From Thermoleophilia bacterium (GTDB lineage Bacteria > Actinomycetota > Thermoleophilia > Miltoncostaeales > Miltoncostaeaceae), in NCBI GenBank assembly GCA_029861485.1, contig JAOTZF010000037.1, forward strand, positions 1 to 10,462: a stretch of DNA of 10,462 nucleotides, in the 5' to 3' direction. Shown here piece by piece: positions 1 through 7,055 of this stretch (positions are counted from its first letter, which is position 1; each line of letters begins with the position of its first letter). Made by a program: the position numbers and the translations under genes. The notes beneath the pieces are model-generated. The model was given only the letters and a program-made list of their open reading frames with translations, had not been told where the DNA came from and did not search any database.

Positions 1-920
1 AGCAGATCGTCCTCCAGCCGAGGCAGCAGCACCTGGGTCTCAGGGTCGCCGAATCGGGTGTTGAACTCGAGCACTCGCGGACCCTCCGCGGTCATCATCA
101 ATCCGGCGTAGAGCACTCCGCGAAACGGAGTACCGCGGCGCGCCATCTCGGCCACGACCGGCCGGTGGACCTCGTCTACGAGCCGGTCGGCGAGCTCGTC
201 GGGGACATCCGGAATCGGCGAGACCGACCCCATCCCTCCGGTATTGGGCCCCGTGTTGCCCTCGCCGATCGGCTTGTAGTCGCGCGCGGCGGGAAAGCGG
301 GCGACCCGCTGCCCGTCGCAGACGGCCAGTAGCGAGACTTCGCGCCCGACCAAGCCCTGCTCGACCACGACCTCTGTCCCGGCGTCCGCGAAGCGTCGCT
401 CCACGAGGCAGGCGTCGAGCGCCTCTCGCGCCTCGTCCTCGGTTTGGGCGACCACGACGCCCTTGCCCGCCGCGAGCCCGTCTGCCTTGATGGCGATGGG
501 AAGCCCCAACGCCGCTACGGCGTCCATGCCGGCGGCGACCTCGCGAACCACCTCGGCACGGGCGGTGGGGACGCCCGCCGCCGCCATGATCTCCTTCGCG
601 AACGCCTTACTGCCCTCGAGGCGCGCCGCCGCCTTGCTCGGGCCGAACGCAGCCACCCCGGCGGCTTCGAATGCGTCCACGGCGCCCTCGACCAGCGGCG
701 CTTCGGGCCCGACGATTGCGAGGCCGAAACCCTCGGATGCGGCGAGTGCCGTCAAACCGGCGATGTCGGTCGCCCGTATCGGGTGTACGGTCGCATCGCG
801 CGCGATGCCCGCGTTACCGGGCGCGCAGTGGACCTCCGGGCGTTGCGGGGAGCGCGCGAGCGCTCGCACAATCGCGTGCTCGCGACCGCCGCCTCCGACG
901 ACCAGAACCTTGCGGGACAC
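1..920 (-). CDS. purD: Phosphoribosylamine-glycine ligase (GAR synthetase), 3' end outside window
   Basis: PurD joins phosphoribosylamine and glycine, using ATP, to make glycinamide ribonucleotide, the second step of de novo purine synthesis in the cytosol. Reading the minus strand gives 306 residues. Seen: the N-terminal GGGGREHAI (residues 9-17), PGNAGIA (34-40), GPEAPL (71-76), the ATP-grasp entry GPSKAAARLEGSKAF (93-107), KADGLAAGKGVVV (145-157) and the metal-binding LEFNTRFGDPETQ (284-296) just before the edge. The family is about 420-430 aa, so roughly 70% is present. The start is GTG at 918-920. It is fixed by an in-frame TAG only three codons upstream (930-932), and the first residues match the usual PurD start. 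A -10-like TAGAGT ends six bases before this GTG, so the mRNA may be leaderless. The gene is divergent from the 972 gene. The family assignment is very secure. Confidence 0.97.
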   Translation of the reverse strand, partial: MSRKVLVVGGGGREHAIVRALARSPQRPEVHCAPGNAGIARDATVHPIRATDIAGLTALAASEGFGLAIVGPEAPLVEGAVDAFEAAGVAAFGPSKAAARLEGSKAFAKEIMAAAGVPTARAEVVREVAAGMDAVAALGLPIAIKADGLAAGKGVVVAQTEDEAREALDACLVERRFADAGTEVVVEQGLVGREVSLLAVCDGQRVARFPAARDYKPIGEGNTGPNTGGMGSVSPIPDVPDELADRLVDEVHRPVVAEMARRGTPFRGVLYAGLMMTAEGPRVLEFNTRFGDPETQVLLPRLEDDL

Positions 921-971
921 CGCATCACTCTACGCGCCGCGTGCGATGCCGCCACTAGAATCCCCACTGGG
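921..971. promoter_or_regulatory. Divergent promoter region between purD and the 972 gene
   Basis: This 51-bp gap must hold the promoters of two divergent genes unless they lie inside the coding sequences. On the minus strand, TAGAGT (927-932) is followed by six bases and then the purD GTG, the spacing expected for a leaderless transcript. On the plus strand, TAGAAT (956-961) lies ten bases before the ATG at 972, again leaving almost no 5' UTR. Neither gene has a clear Shine-Dalgarno sequence. No good -35 hexamer was found for either, so the call rests on TAnnnT-type -10 matches and spacing. Confidence 0.4.
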
Positions 972-1469
972 ATGATGAACGACCCGGATAGCCCGCTCTC
1001 GTCCGAGGAGCGGGAGGCACGGCGGGCCTTGCTGGCCGAGAGCCTGGCGGAGCTTCCCGATGCACCCGACTCGGGCGTGGCAGCTGCTGATGTGGTCCGC
1101 GCCCTCGACCATTACATCGCTGCGGGCGGCCCTCCGGCGGTGGCCGTCAGCCCCGAGCTGAGAGCCCGGCTCAAGGCCGCGCTCGGGGAGGTCGCCGAAG
1201 ACGGCTCGCCGGAGGCCGCCGCGCGCGTGGTAGGTGCGGTCGACGAGTACCTCGAGACCCTGAGCCACTCGCAGGTGACGCGCGAGCCCTCGGTCACCAA
1301 CTTCAGCGTGCTGCCGGGCAGCGAGATCAAGTGGGCGCGCTGGATCGTGATCATCCTCGCGGTGATGGCCTCGACGGTGGTCGCCGTCACCTTCCAAGGC
1401 GGCTTTCTGGCCGGCGGCATCATCCTGGCGATCTGGCTTGTGGCGTTGATCGCGCTCGGCACGTCCTAG
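972..1469 (+). CDS. Hypothetical membrane protein with two C-terminal transmembrane segments
   Basis: I do not recognise this 165-aa protein as a named family. The first half is acidic and helical; the end is hydrophobic, with probable membrane spans at about residues 122-141 (begins WARWIVIILAV) and 143-163 (GGFLAGGIILAIW). Two stretches of the soluble part resemble each other, AAADVVRALDHYIA (37-50) and AAARVVGAVDEYLE (82-95), each following a D/E/P-rich segment, so it may be a duplicated helical unit. The ATG at 972 is chosen because the same frame runs open far upstream only as antisense of purD. A second ATG at 975 is equally possible. The sigma factor frame opens 45 bp downstream on the same strand, but no shared job can be claimed. 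The length and coding-like base use make it a likely real gene; its function is unknown. Confidence 0.75.
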   Translation: MMNDPDSPLSSEEREARRALLAESLAELPDAPDSGVAAADVVRALDHYIAAGGPPAVAVSPELRARLKAALGEVAEDGSPEAAARVVGAVDEYLETLSHSQVTREPSVTNFSVLPGSEIKWARWIVIILAVMASTVVAVTFQGGFLAGGIILAIWLVALIALGTS

Positions 1470-1514
1470 GTCCACAGCCGAGAAGCGCGCGAGAAACCCA
1501 GCTGCAAAAAGGTT

Positions 1515-3395
1515 GTGAGGATCGGGCCAGAGGTCCCTCTTGCCACCCAAATCTCACGGGCCGCCGCTTGCGGCGTGCTAAACAGACAATCCCACAGCCG
1601 CGTTGGCCCGTGCGCGGCTGGCTTCCGAAGGCATAGCGCCCTGGGTACCGTCGAAGTAACACGACCAACGACGAGCTCCCCTCCCGCATGGGGCGCCAGT
1701 GGCGTCCTGTCCGATGAGGCCCTGGCACGCTTGGTGGCCGCCGGGGACGAACGCGCTTTCGAGACTCTCTACGAGCGCCACAGCGCCCTGCTGTTCCGGT
1801 ACTGCCGCGCCATCCTCCGCAGCGCCGACGACGGCGAGGAGGCGTTCCAGGCGACGATGCTCAACGCCTACCGCGCGCTCTCGCGCGGCAGCGGCGGAAC
1901 GTCGATTCGTCCGTGGCTGTACCAAATTGCGCATAACCAATGCGTCAGCCTGATTCGCGGCCGCAGGCCGGCGGAGCGGCTCGGCGATCATGAGGTCGCG
2001 CTCACGGGCACGGTCCACGAGCAGGTGGAGATCCAGGAGCAACTTCGCCAGCTGCGATCCGACCTCGACTCACTGCCGCCGATGCAGCGTTCTGCGCTGG
2101 TCATGCGGGAGATGAGCGGGCTCTCCCACCGCGCGATCGGGGAGGCGCTCGCGACCTCACCCTCGGACGCGCGCCAGCTGGTCTACGAGGCGCGCCAGTC
2201 ACTCTCCGAGTTCAGCGCCGGCCGCGAACTCGGCTGTGATGAGATTCAGCGCCGCATCTCTGACGGGGACCGTCGCCGCCTGCGCGGCCGTCGGGTACGC
2301 GCGCACCTCCGATCCTGCACGGAGTGCTCCGCGTTTGCGGAGGCCCAGCAGTCGCGCACCAGGGCGCTCGCCAGCTTTTTCCCGGTGCTACCCGCCGCCA
2401 TCGGCGCCGCGATCCTCGACGAGATCTTCGCGACCGCCGGTGGGACGTCCTCATCGGCAGCGATCGGCAGCCTCGGACCCGCGGCCGTCTCGGGGCCCGC
2501 GAGCGGCGCCGCGCCGGTGGGCGCGGCCGCGGGTGGGGCGGGTGTCGCCACCGTCGGCGCGGGGCTACAGGGCTTGGTCGGAACGGCCGGCACCGTCGCC
2601 GGGATCAGCGGTCTGGCCGCGAGCGGCCTGCTGCGCGCCGGATCGGGGAGTGCCGCCGCTGGACCGGCGGGCATGCTCAGCACGACGACTGCCGGGGGGC
2701 TGGCAAGCGCTGGAGTAGCCGCGCTGTCGATCATCGTGGCCGCCGCCGTAACCATCGGTGGCGGGCAGGCGGGGCCGCCGACCGCACAGGCCGCGTTCGA
2801 CGAGGCCGTGGCGGTCAAGGGCACCATCCCGGCTGTACAGCCGGTGCAGCCCGAACCGCGTACCGGTGACATCGCCCCCGAGCCCGAGCCGAGCGCTCTG
2901 GCGCCCGGCCCCGACGCTCCTGCACCCACCGTGGTGTCCACCCCGGCGGATCCGGAGCCGAAGGACGTGGGTGGCGAGAGCATCGTCGCGCCGGACCCGA
3001 ATCCGAAGGACGAGGAGCCAGTCGACAGCGAGGACCCGCAGACGCCTGAGGTCCCCGAGGTGATTGAGGAGCCGAAGGCCGACCCCGCTCCCGCCCATGA
3101 GCCGCCGCCGCCGCCGGCCTCTCCGGCGCCGGCCGCGGAGGAGCCCGCCCCGCCTACGCCGGATACGGGCATCGAGGAGCCCGGCGGAGGGGTCGCGAAC
3201 GAGGTCGCCCCCTCCAGCGAGCCGGAGCCCGCCGGCGGTGCGTATCGGGGCCGCGATGCCGACCTGGGTAAGCGCGACGATTCCGTCGAGGGACCCAAGC
3301 GCGAGTGGGATGGATCGAAGAGGCCTCCCGAGGTAAGGCTCCCGGCCTCGCCGTTGCCGGTTGCAAGCGGTCCGTACTGTCCGTACGGGCAGTAG
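1515..3395 (+). CDS. ECF-type sigma-70 factor fused to zinc-finger, membrane and Pro-rich domains
   Basis: Residue numbers are from the GTG at 1515 (626 aa). Sigma region 2 spans about 80-150 (AFETLYERH, then WLYQIAHNQCVSLIRGRR). Sigma region 4 spans about 178-232 (LDSLPPMQRSALVMREMSGL, then a helix-turn-helix). After it come Cys241 and AHLRSCTEC, an H-x3-C-x2-C pattern as in zinc-binding anti-sigma domains. An Ala/Gly-rich stretch follows, then a probable membrane segment at about 394-415 and roughly 200 residues rich in Pro, Glu and Ala ending YCPYGQ. A normal ECF factor is about 170-200 aa. The inferred topology is sigma and zinc finger in the cytoplasm and the Pro-rich tail outside, giving a sigma factor tethered by its own anti-sigma-like module. 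The start is uncertain. GTG codons lie at 1515 and 1575, and the conserved block begins near 1707 (LSDEALARLVAAGDERAF). The stretch before that shows weaker codon bias, so the true N-terminus may be shorter. Confidence 0.85.
   Translation: MRIGPEVPLATQISRAAACGVLNRQSHSRVGPCAAGFRRHSALGTVEVTRPTTSSPPAWGASGVLSDEALARLVAAGDERAFETLYERHSALLFRYCRAILRSADDGEEAFQATMLNAYRALSRGSGGTSIRPWLYQIAHNQCVSLIRGRRPAERLGDHEVALTGTVHEQVEIQEQLRQLRSDLDSLPPMQRSALVMREMSGLSHRAIGEALATSPSDARQLVYEARQSLSEFSAGRELGCDEIQRRISDGDRRRLRGRRVRAHLRSCTECSAFAEAQQSRTRALASFFPVLPAAIGAAILDEIFATAGGTSSSAAIGSLGPAAVSGPASGAAPVGAAAGGAGVATVGAGLQGLVGTAGTVAGISGLAASGLLRAGSGSAAAGPAGMLSTTTAGGLASAGVAALSIIVAAAVTIGGGQAGPPTAQAAFDEAVAVKGTIPAVQPVQPEPRTGDIAPEPEPSALAPGPDAPAPTVVSTPADPEPKDVGGESIVAPDPNPKDEEPVDSEDPQTPEVPEVIEEPKADPAPAHEPPPPPASPAPAAEEPAPPTPDTGIEEPGGGVANEVAPSSEPEPAGGAYRGRDADLGKRDDSVEGPKREWDGSKRPPEVRLPASPLPVASGPYCPYGQ
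3375..3394 (+). repeat. Near-perfect inverted repeat over the sigma gene's stop codon
   Basis: TACTGTCCGTACGGGCAGTA is a palindrome apart from one T/G pair, which is a G-U wobble in RNA. It can form about eight base pairs closed by a GUAC loop. It encodes the last residues YCPYGQ and includes most of the TAG stop. No U-run follows, so it is not a classical intrinsic terminator. It could slow transcription or protect the message end before the 3427 gene. Confidence 0.4.
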
Positions 3396-3414
3396 ATCGG
3401 GGCCGGCACTGCCC

Positions 3415-3426
3415 TAGGTTGGTACG
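3415..3426 (+). promoter_or_regulatory. Possible -10 element of a leaderless promoter for the 3427 gene
   Basis: TAGGTT (3415-3420) is followed by exactly six bases and then the GTG start at 3427, the same layout as TAGAGT-six bases-GTG at purD. No Shine-Dalgarno sequence lies before this GTG and no convincing -35 hexamer was seen. If the element is real, the Pro-rich protein has its own transcript besides any read-through from the sigma gene. Confidence 0.3.
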
Positions 3427-3918
3427 GTGCAGAAAAGCCGCCTCTCGCTCGCATCGCTTGGCTCGGCGATCGCGCTTGCAACCGCAGCCATGGTCTTCGC
3501 GACCGCTGCCGCGGTGGCGGGGTCGCTCGCGGCCCAGAACCCGATAGACCCGCCCTCGGCCCAGCCGGCGGAGGATGCTCCGGCCGCGAACCCGGCGGAC
3601 TCCATTCGCATCGTGGGTCCCGGCGGAGGCGGAATTGCGGTCGCCTCAGACCCCGGCCGGCCGGACGGCCCGGATCGCGTTCCCAAGAGGGCGGCGCCTC
3701 CGCCGCCCCCGGCTCCGGCGATCCCCCAGGGCGCAGAGGGCACGCAACCCGACCCGCCGACCGCAGCGCCCCGGCCGACTCCCGTAGCTGCAGCGCCGAA
3801 GCCACGCCCTTCCCCTGTGGTCGTGGCCCCGCCCGACCCGCCTCCCGCGAAACCTGCTCCGGTGGCGATTCCCGACGAGCCGGGCGCCGCGCTCAGCCCG
3901 GACGCGCCCCCCGCCTGA
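3427..3918 (+). CDS. Secreted or membrane-anchored Pro-rich protein, unknown function
   Basis: This 163-aa protein has a basic N-terminus (QKSR), a long hydrophobic stretch at about residues 7-34 with a possible signal peptidase site near SLAA/QNP (about 36-37), then low-complexity sequence dominated by Pro, Ala and Asp to the end. It contains a short glycine patch (GPGGGGIAV) and runs such as APPPPPAPA. No enzyme motif or cysteine was seen. It begins 31 bp after the sigma factor's stop, and its composition echoes that protein's outer tail, so the two may meet outside the membrane; this is inference from position and composition only. The start is GTG and is supported because it is followed directly by the signal-like segment. 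It is convergent with purA, with only seven bases between the stops. The product could be a cell-wall-spanning anchor. Confidence 0.7.
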   Translation: MQKSRLSLASLGSAIALATAAMVFATAAAVAGSLAAQNPIDPPSAQPAEDAPAANPADSIRIVGPGGGGIAVASDPGRPDGPDRVPKRAAPPPPPAPAIPQGAEGTQPDPPTAAPRPTPVAAAPKPRPSPVVVAPPDPPPAKPAPVAIPDEPGAALSPDAPPA

Positions 3919-3925
3919 GCCGTGC

Positions 3926-5209
3926 CTAGAGCTCCACGAGGTCGATGACCTCGTGGCGGCCCTGGCCGGTGCCGACGAGCGCGACTGGCACCTTGGTGGC
4001 CGCGGCGATCAACGCGACGTAGTCGCGCGCCGCGGCGGGCAGCTCCTCGATGTCCTGTCTGCCGACGATTTCCTCGCTCCATCCGGGGATCTCGTCGTAC
4101 ACGGGAGTGCAGCCGTGGAAGACCGTCTGGTTCGCCGGTAGCTCGTGCAGCAGCTCGCCCTCTCGGGTGCGGTACGCGACGCACACGCTGAGGCGCTCGA
4201 ATCCGGAGAGCACGTCGAGCTTCGTTAGGGCCAACTCCGTGATCCCCGAGATACGCACCGCGTAGCGGAGCGCGACCAGATCGAGCCAGCCGCACCGGCG
4301 CTGGCGGCCGGTCGTGGTGCCGAACTCGTTGCCGCGCTCGAGCATGCGCCTGCCGGCCTCGTCGTTGGCCTCCGTGGGGAAGGGGCCCTCTCCAACACGG
4401 GTCGTATAAGCCTTGCTCACCCCGAGAACGCGCTCCACGCGCGTGGGACCGAGCCCGAGCCCGGTACAGGCCGCTCCGGCGGTGGGGTTCGAGGAGGTGA
4501 CGAAGGGATAGGTGCCATGATCGATGTCGAGCAGGGTCCCTTGGGCCCCTTCGAGCAGCACGTTCTCGCCGGCGTCGAGAGCGTCGTTGATGAGCAGCGA
4601 CGTATCCGCGATGAAGGGGCAGAGCCGCTCCGCGTGGGTGAGGACCTCCTCGGCGACCGCTCGCGGGTCCATCGGCTCCAGCCCGTACACCTCAGTGAGC
4701 AGCACGTTCTTGAGCTCGAGGGCGATCTCGATCTTACGGGTGAGGATCTTCTCGTCGAGCAGGTCCTGGGCCCTGATGCCCTTGCGGGCCGCCTTGTCCT
4801 GATAGCAAGGGCCGATGCCACGTCCGGTGGTGCCGATCGAGAAGCGACCGAGCCGCATCTCGGACGCCCCGTCCAGACGCACGTGGTACGGCATGATCAG
4901 GTGTGCGTTGCCGCTCAGCCGTAGCGTGCTCATATCGATGCCGCGAGCCTCGAGACCGTTGATCTCCTCGTGGAGCACCCCGGGATCGACCACCGTCCCG
5001 TTGCCGATCACGCAGGTCGTGCCCGCATACAGGATCCCCGAGGGGATCAGATGGAGCTTGAAGGTCTCCTCGCCCGTGACGATTGTGTGGCCGGCGTTGT
5101 TGCCGCCCTGGAAGCGCGCCACGACATCGCTTCGCTCGGCCAGCAGGTCGACGACCTTCCCCTTGCCCTCATCGCCCCACTGCGCCCCGATGACCACCGT
5201 CGCGGGCAT
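3926..5209 (-). CDS. purA: Adenylosuccinate synthetase
   Basis: PurA condenses IMP with aspartate, using GTP, to form adenylosuccinate, the first step from IMP to AMP. The 427-aa length matches the family (about 430). Signature motifs are in place: the GTP-binding GDEGKGK (residues 12-18, with the catalytic Asp13), GGNNAGHT with His41, the IMP-loop segment beginning TTGRGIGPCYQDKAARKG, EGAQGTLLDIDHGTYPFVTS, KAYTTRVGEGPFPTE, TTGRQRRCGWLDLVALRYA, and TKLDVLSGF for guanine recognition. The ATG start at 5209 gives the standard MPATVVIGAQWGDEG opening. GAGAGG at 5213-5218 is a slightly close ribosome-binding site. The gene starts 21 bp after the dnaB stop and is the last gene of the rpsF-ssb-rplI-dnaB-purA unit. 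All key residues I looked for are intact. Confidence 0.98.
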   Translation of the reverse strand: MPATVVIGAQWGDEGKGKVVDLLAERSDVVARFQGGNNAGHTIVTGEETFKLHLIPSGILYAGTTCVIGNGTVVDPGVLHEEINGLEARGIDMSTLRLSGNAHLIMPYHVRLDGASEMRLGRFSIGTTGRGIGPCYQDKAARKGIRAQDLLDEKILTRKIEIALELKNVLLTEVYGLEPMDPRAVAEEVLTHAERLCPFIADTSLLINDALDAGENVLLEGAQGTLLDIDHGTYPFVTSSNPTAGAACTGLGLGPTRVERVLGVSKAYTTRVGEGPFPTEANDEAGRRMLERGNEFGTTTGRQRRCGWLDLVALRYAVRISGITELALTKLDVLSGFERLSVCVAYRTREGELLHELPANQTVFHGCTPVYDEIPGWSEEIVGRQDIEELPAAARDYVALIAAATKVPVALVGTGQGRHEVIDLVEL

Positions 5210-5230
5210 CAGCCTCTCGTCCGGCGGAAG

Positions 5231-6562
5231 CTACGCATCACGCGCAAGGTTTCCGAACTTCGCGTACGTACCGCGGAACGTGAGCCTCACTCGGTTCGTC
5301 GGCCCGTTGCGGTTCTTGACCAGGTTGATCTCTGCGATGCCCTGCTCCTCGGAGTCGGGGTTGTAGTAGTCGTCGCGGTAGATCATCAGGACCATGTCGG
5401 CGTCCTGCTCGATGGCGCCCGACTCGCGTAGGTCGCTCAGCAGCGGACGCTTGTCGGGACGGGCGTCCGGCGCGCGGTTCAGCTGCGAGAGGCAAATCAC
5501 CGGCACCTCGAGATCGCGCGCCATCATCTTCAGCGCGCGTGAGATCGCCGACAGCTCCTGCACGCGGTTCTCGTCGCGGCGGGTGCGCGGGCCTTCCATC
5601 AGCTGGATGTAGTCGACGATCACGAGACTGAGGCTCTCGCGGCTCTTCAGCCGCCGGGCCTTGGTCCGCATCTCGGAGACCGTCATGCCCTCGGAATCGT
5701 CGACGAAGAGCTTGGCCTTCGACAAGCGGTCGGTCGCGTGGGTGAGACGGGTCCAATCGTCGGCGCTCAGCTGCCCGTTGCGCACCCGGGTCGCGCTTAC
5801 CTCGCCGACGGAGCCAAGCATGCGGTGGATGATCTCGTCGGCGCTCATCTCCAGGCTGAAGATGGCGACGGTGCCCTCTTGCTTGAGGGAGACGTGCTCG
5901 GCGATGCCGAGTGCGAGCGCCGTCTTGCCCATGCTCGGGCGCGCCGCGACCACCACCAGGTTCGCCGGTCGCATCCCTCCAGTGAGCCGGTCGAAGTCCA
6001 CGAAGCCCGTCGGCAGTCCGGTGATCTCGGAGCCGCGCTCGCTGGCCTCGGTGAGCCGCTCCATGCTCTCGATAACCAACTCGTGCGCTCCGCGGAAGTC
6101 GCCCCGGACGCGGGACTGGCTGAGCTCGTAGATGAGGTCTTCGGCCGACTGCAGCATTTGCGTGGTCTCGCCTTCGCGCTGGGCGACCAGGCCCTCGATG
6201 TGCTGGCCTACCTGCAGCAGGCGACGCTGGGTGGCGGTATCCCGCACGATGTCGGCGTAGGTCTTGAAGCTCGCGGAGATGTAGGGCGACTCCATGACGC
6301 CGAGCACGCCCATGCGTCCTCCCGCGCCCTCGAGGTCGCCCATCTTGGTCAGCTGCTCGATCACGGTGAGCGGCTCGACGGGCTGTCCGGTGTTGAACAG
6401 CTCCCCGATCGCCTCGTATATGCGGCGGTGGGCCTCCTTGTAGAAGTCACCGGCAGAGACCATCGCGGCGGTTTCGGCCGCGTTGGCAGGCGCCGACATC
6501 AGCGACGCCAGTAGCATCTCCTCGGCTTCGAGGTTCTGCGGGGGCGGTACCGGCTCAGCCAT
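5231..6562 (-). CDS. dnaB: Replicative DNA helicase DnaB
   Basis: DnaB is the ring-shaped hexameric helicase that unwinds DNA at the replication fork using ATP. The 443-aa product has the N-terminal primase-binding domain (PPPQNLEAEEMLL at residues 6-18; helices to about 150) and a RecA-like motor domain. The motor holds TGLPTGFVDFDRLTGG (181-196), Walker A ARPSMGKT (207-214), Walker B LVIVDYIQL (313-321), SQLNR (359-363) and the C-terminal RDDYYNP...NLVKNRNGPTN block. No intein interrupts the Walker A or other conserved sites. The ATG at 6562 is chosen over an upstream in-frame start because it gives the family-typical MAEPVPPPQNLEAEE and leaves 22 bp after rplI. The longer form would overlap rplI and add Ser/Arg/Pro-rich sequence. 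The ribosome-binding site is weak, so translation may depend partly on coupling with rplI. Confidence 0.97.
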   Translation of the reverse strand: MAEPVPPPQNLEAEEMLLASLMSAPANAAETAAMVSAGDFYKEAHRRIYEAIGELFNTGQPVEPLTVIEQLTKMGDLEGAGGRMGVLGVMESPYISASFKTYADIVRDTATQRRLLQVGQHIEGLVAQREGETTQMLQSAEDLIYELSQSRVRGDFRGAHELVIESMERLTEASERGSEITGLPTGFVDFDRLTGGMRPANLVVVAARPSMGKTALALGIAEHVSLKQEGTVAIFSLEMSADEIIHRMLGSVGEVSATRVRNGQLSADDWTRLTHATDRLSKAKLFVDDSEGMTVSEMRTKARRLKSRESLSLVIVDYIQLMEGPRTRRDENRVQELSAISRALKMMARDLEVPVICLSQLNRAPDARPDKRPLLSDLRESGAIEQDADMVLMIYRDDYYNPDSEEQGIAEINLVKNRNGPTNRVRLTFRGTYAKFGNLARDA

Positions 6563-6584
6563 CGGCGGCGCGGCCCGTGGCCGG

Positions 6585-7043
6585 CTACTCGTCGTCGTGA
6601 AGGGGGCTGACGATGGTCTTGACTTCGGCAACCACGCCGGGCGTGAGCTCGACCCTCACCCCGTATGTGCCGACCGAGCGGATCGCAGGGTCGACGACGA
6701 CCTTGTGCCGATCGACGCGGATCTCGCGCGCCTCAAAGATCGCGGCCGCGATGTCCTGAGAGGTGATGGAGCCGAACAGGCGACCGTCGCCGCCGGCCTT
6801 GGCCTTGAGCGTCAGCACCGTGCGGCCGAGGATCTCGGCGTTCTCGGCGGCCGCCGCCGCGGCCCGCGCCTCGGCTTCGCGCCGTTGGTCCTCGCGGCGC
6901 CGGACCTCCTCCACGCGACCCTCGGTCGCGATGTCCGCCAGCCCGCGCGGCAAGAGGTAGTTGCGCATGTACCCGCGCGAGACGTTCACCACGCTGCCCG
7001 CCTCGCCGAGCCCGCTCACGTCCTTGGTGAGGATCGCATCCAT
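6585..7043 (-). CDS. rplI: Large-subunit ribosomal protein bL9
   Basis: bL9 binds 23S rRNA near the base of the L1 stalk. The 152-aa length is typical. The N-terminal domain shows MDAILTKDVSGLGEAGSVV and the family signature VSRGYMRNYLLPRGLA (residues 21-36). An Arg/Ala/Glu-rich connecting helix (about 42-75) leads to the C-terminal domain with GRLFGSITSQDIAAAI and a closing GTYGVRVELTPGVVAEVK. ATG at 7043 is the only sensible start; AGGACGG lies seven bases before it. It is 12 bp downstream of ssb, so the gene normally found between them, rpsR, cannot be present here. It is cotranscribed with ssb and dnaB by spacing. Confidence 0.97.
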   Translation of the reverse strand: MDAILTKDVSGLGEAGSVVNVSRGYMRNYLLPRGLADIATEGRVEEVRRREDQRREAEARAAAAAAENAEILGRTVLTLKAKAGGDGRLFGSITSQDIAAAIFEAREIRVDRHKVVVDPAIRSVGTYGVRVELTPGVVAEVKTIVSPLHDDE

Positions 7044-7055
7044 CGAAAGACCGTC

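Noticed and set aside
444..971. Upstream part of the open frame ending at 1469
   Set aside because: This stretch is antisense of purD, whose motifs are unambiguous; the gene is therefore started at 972.
2246..3805. Long minus-strand open frame (519 codons) opposite the sigma factor tail and Pro-rich gene
   Set aside because: It is antisense of Pro/Ala/Gly-rich coding DNA and shows only low-complexity Ser/Gly/Pro sequence; the sigma factor motifs fix the plus strand as coding.
3880..3901. CCGGGC/GCCCGG hairpin near the convergent stops of the Pro-rich gene and purA
   Set aside because: It lies inside coding sequence with a ten-base loop and no T-run; such stems are frequent by chance at this GC content.
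3414..4295. Minus-strand open frame across the purA 3' end and the Pro-rich gene
   Set aside because: Its right part is an out-of-frame reading of purA and its left part is antisense low-complexity sequence; no motif.
5231..6562. Intein in dnaB
   Set aside because: Actinobacterial dnaB often carries one, but the 443-aa frame is continuous with intact motifs and normal length.
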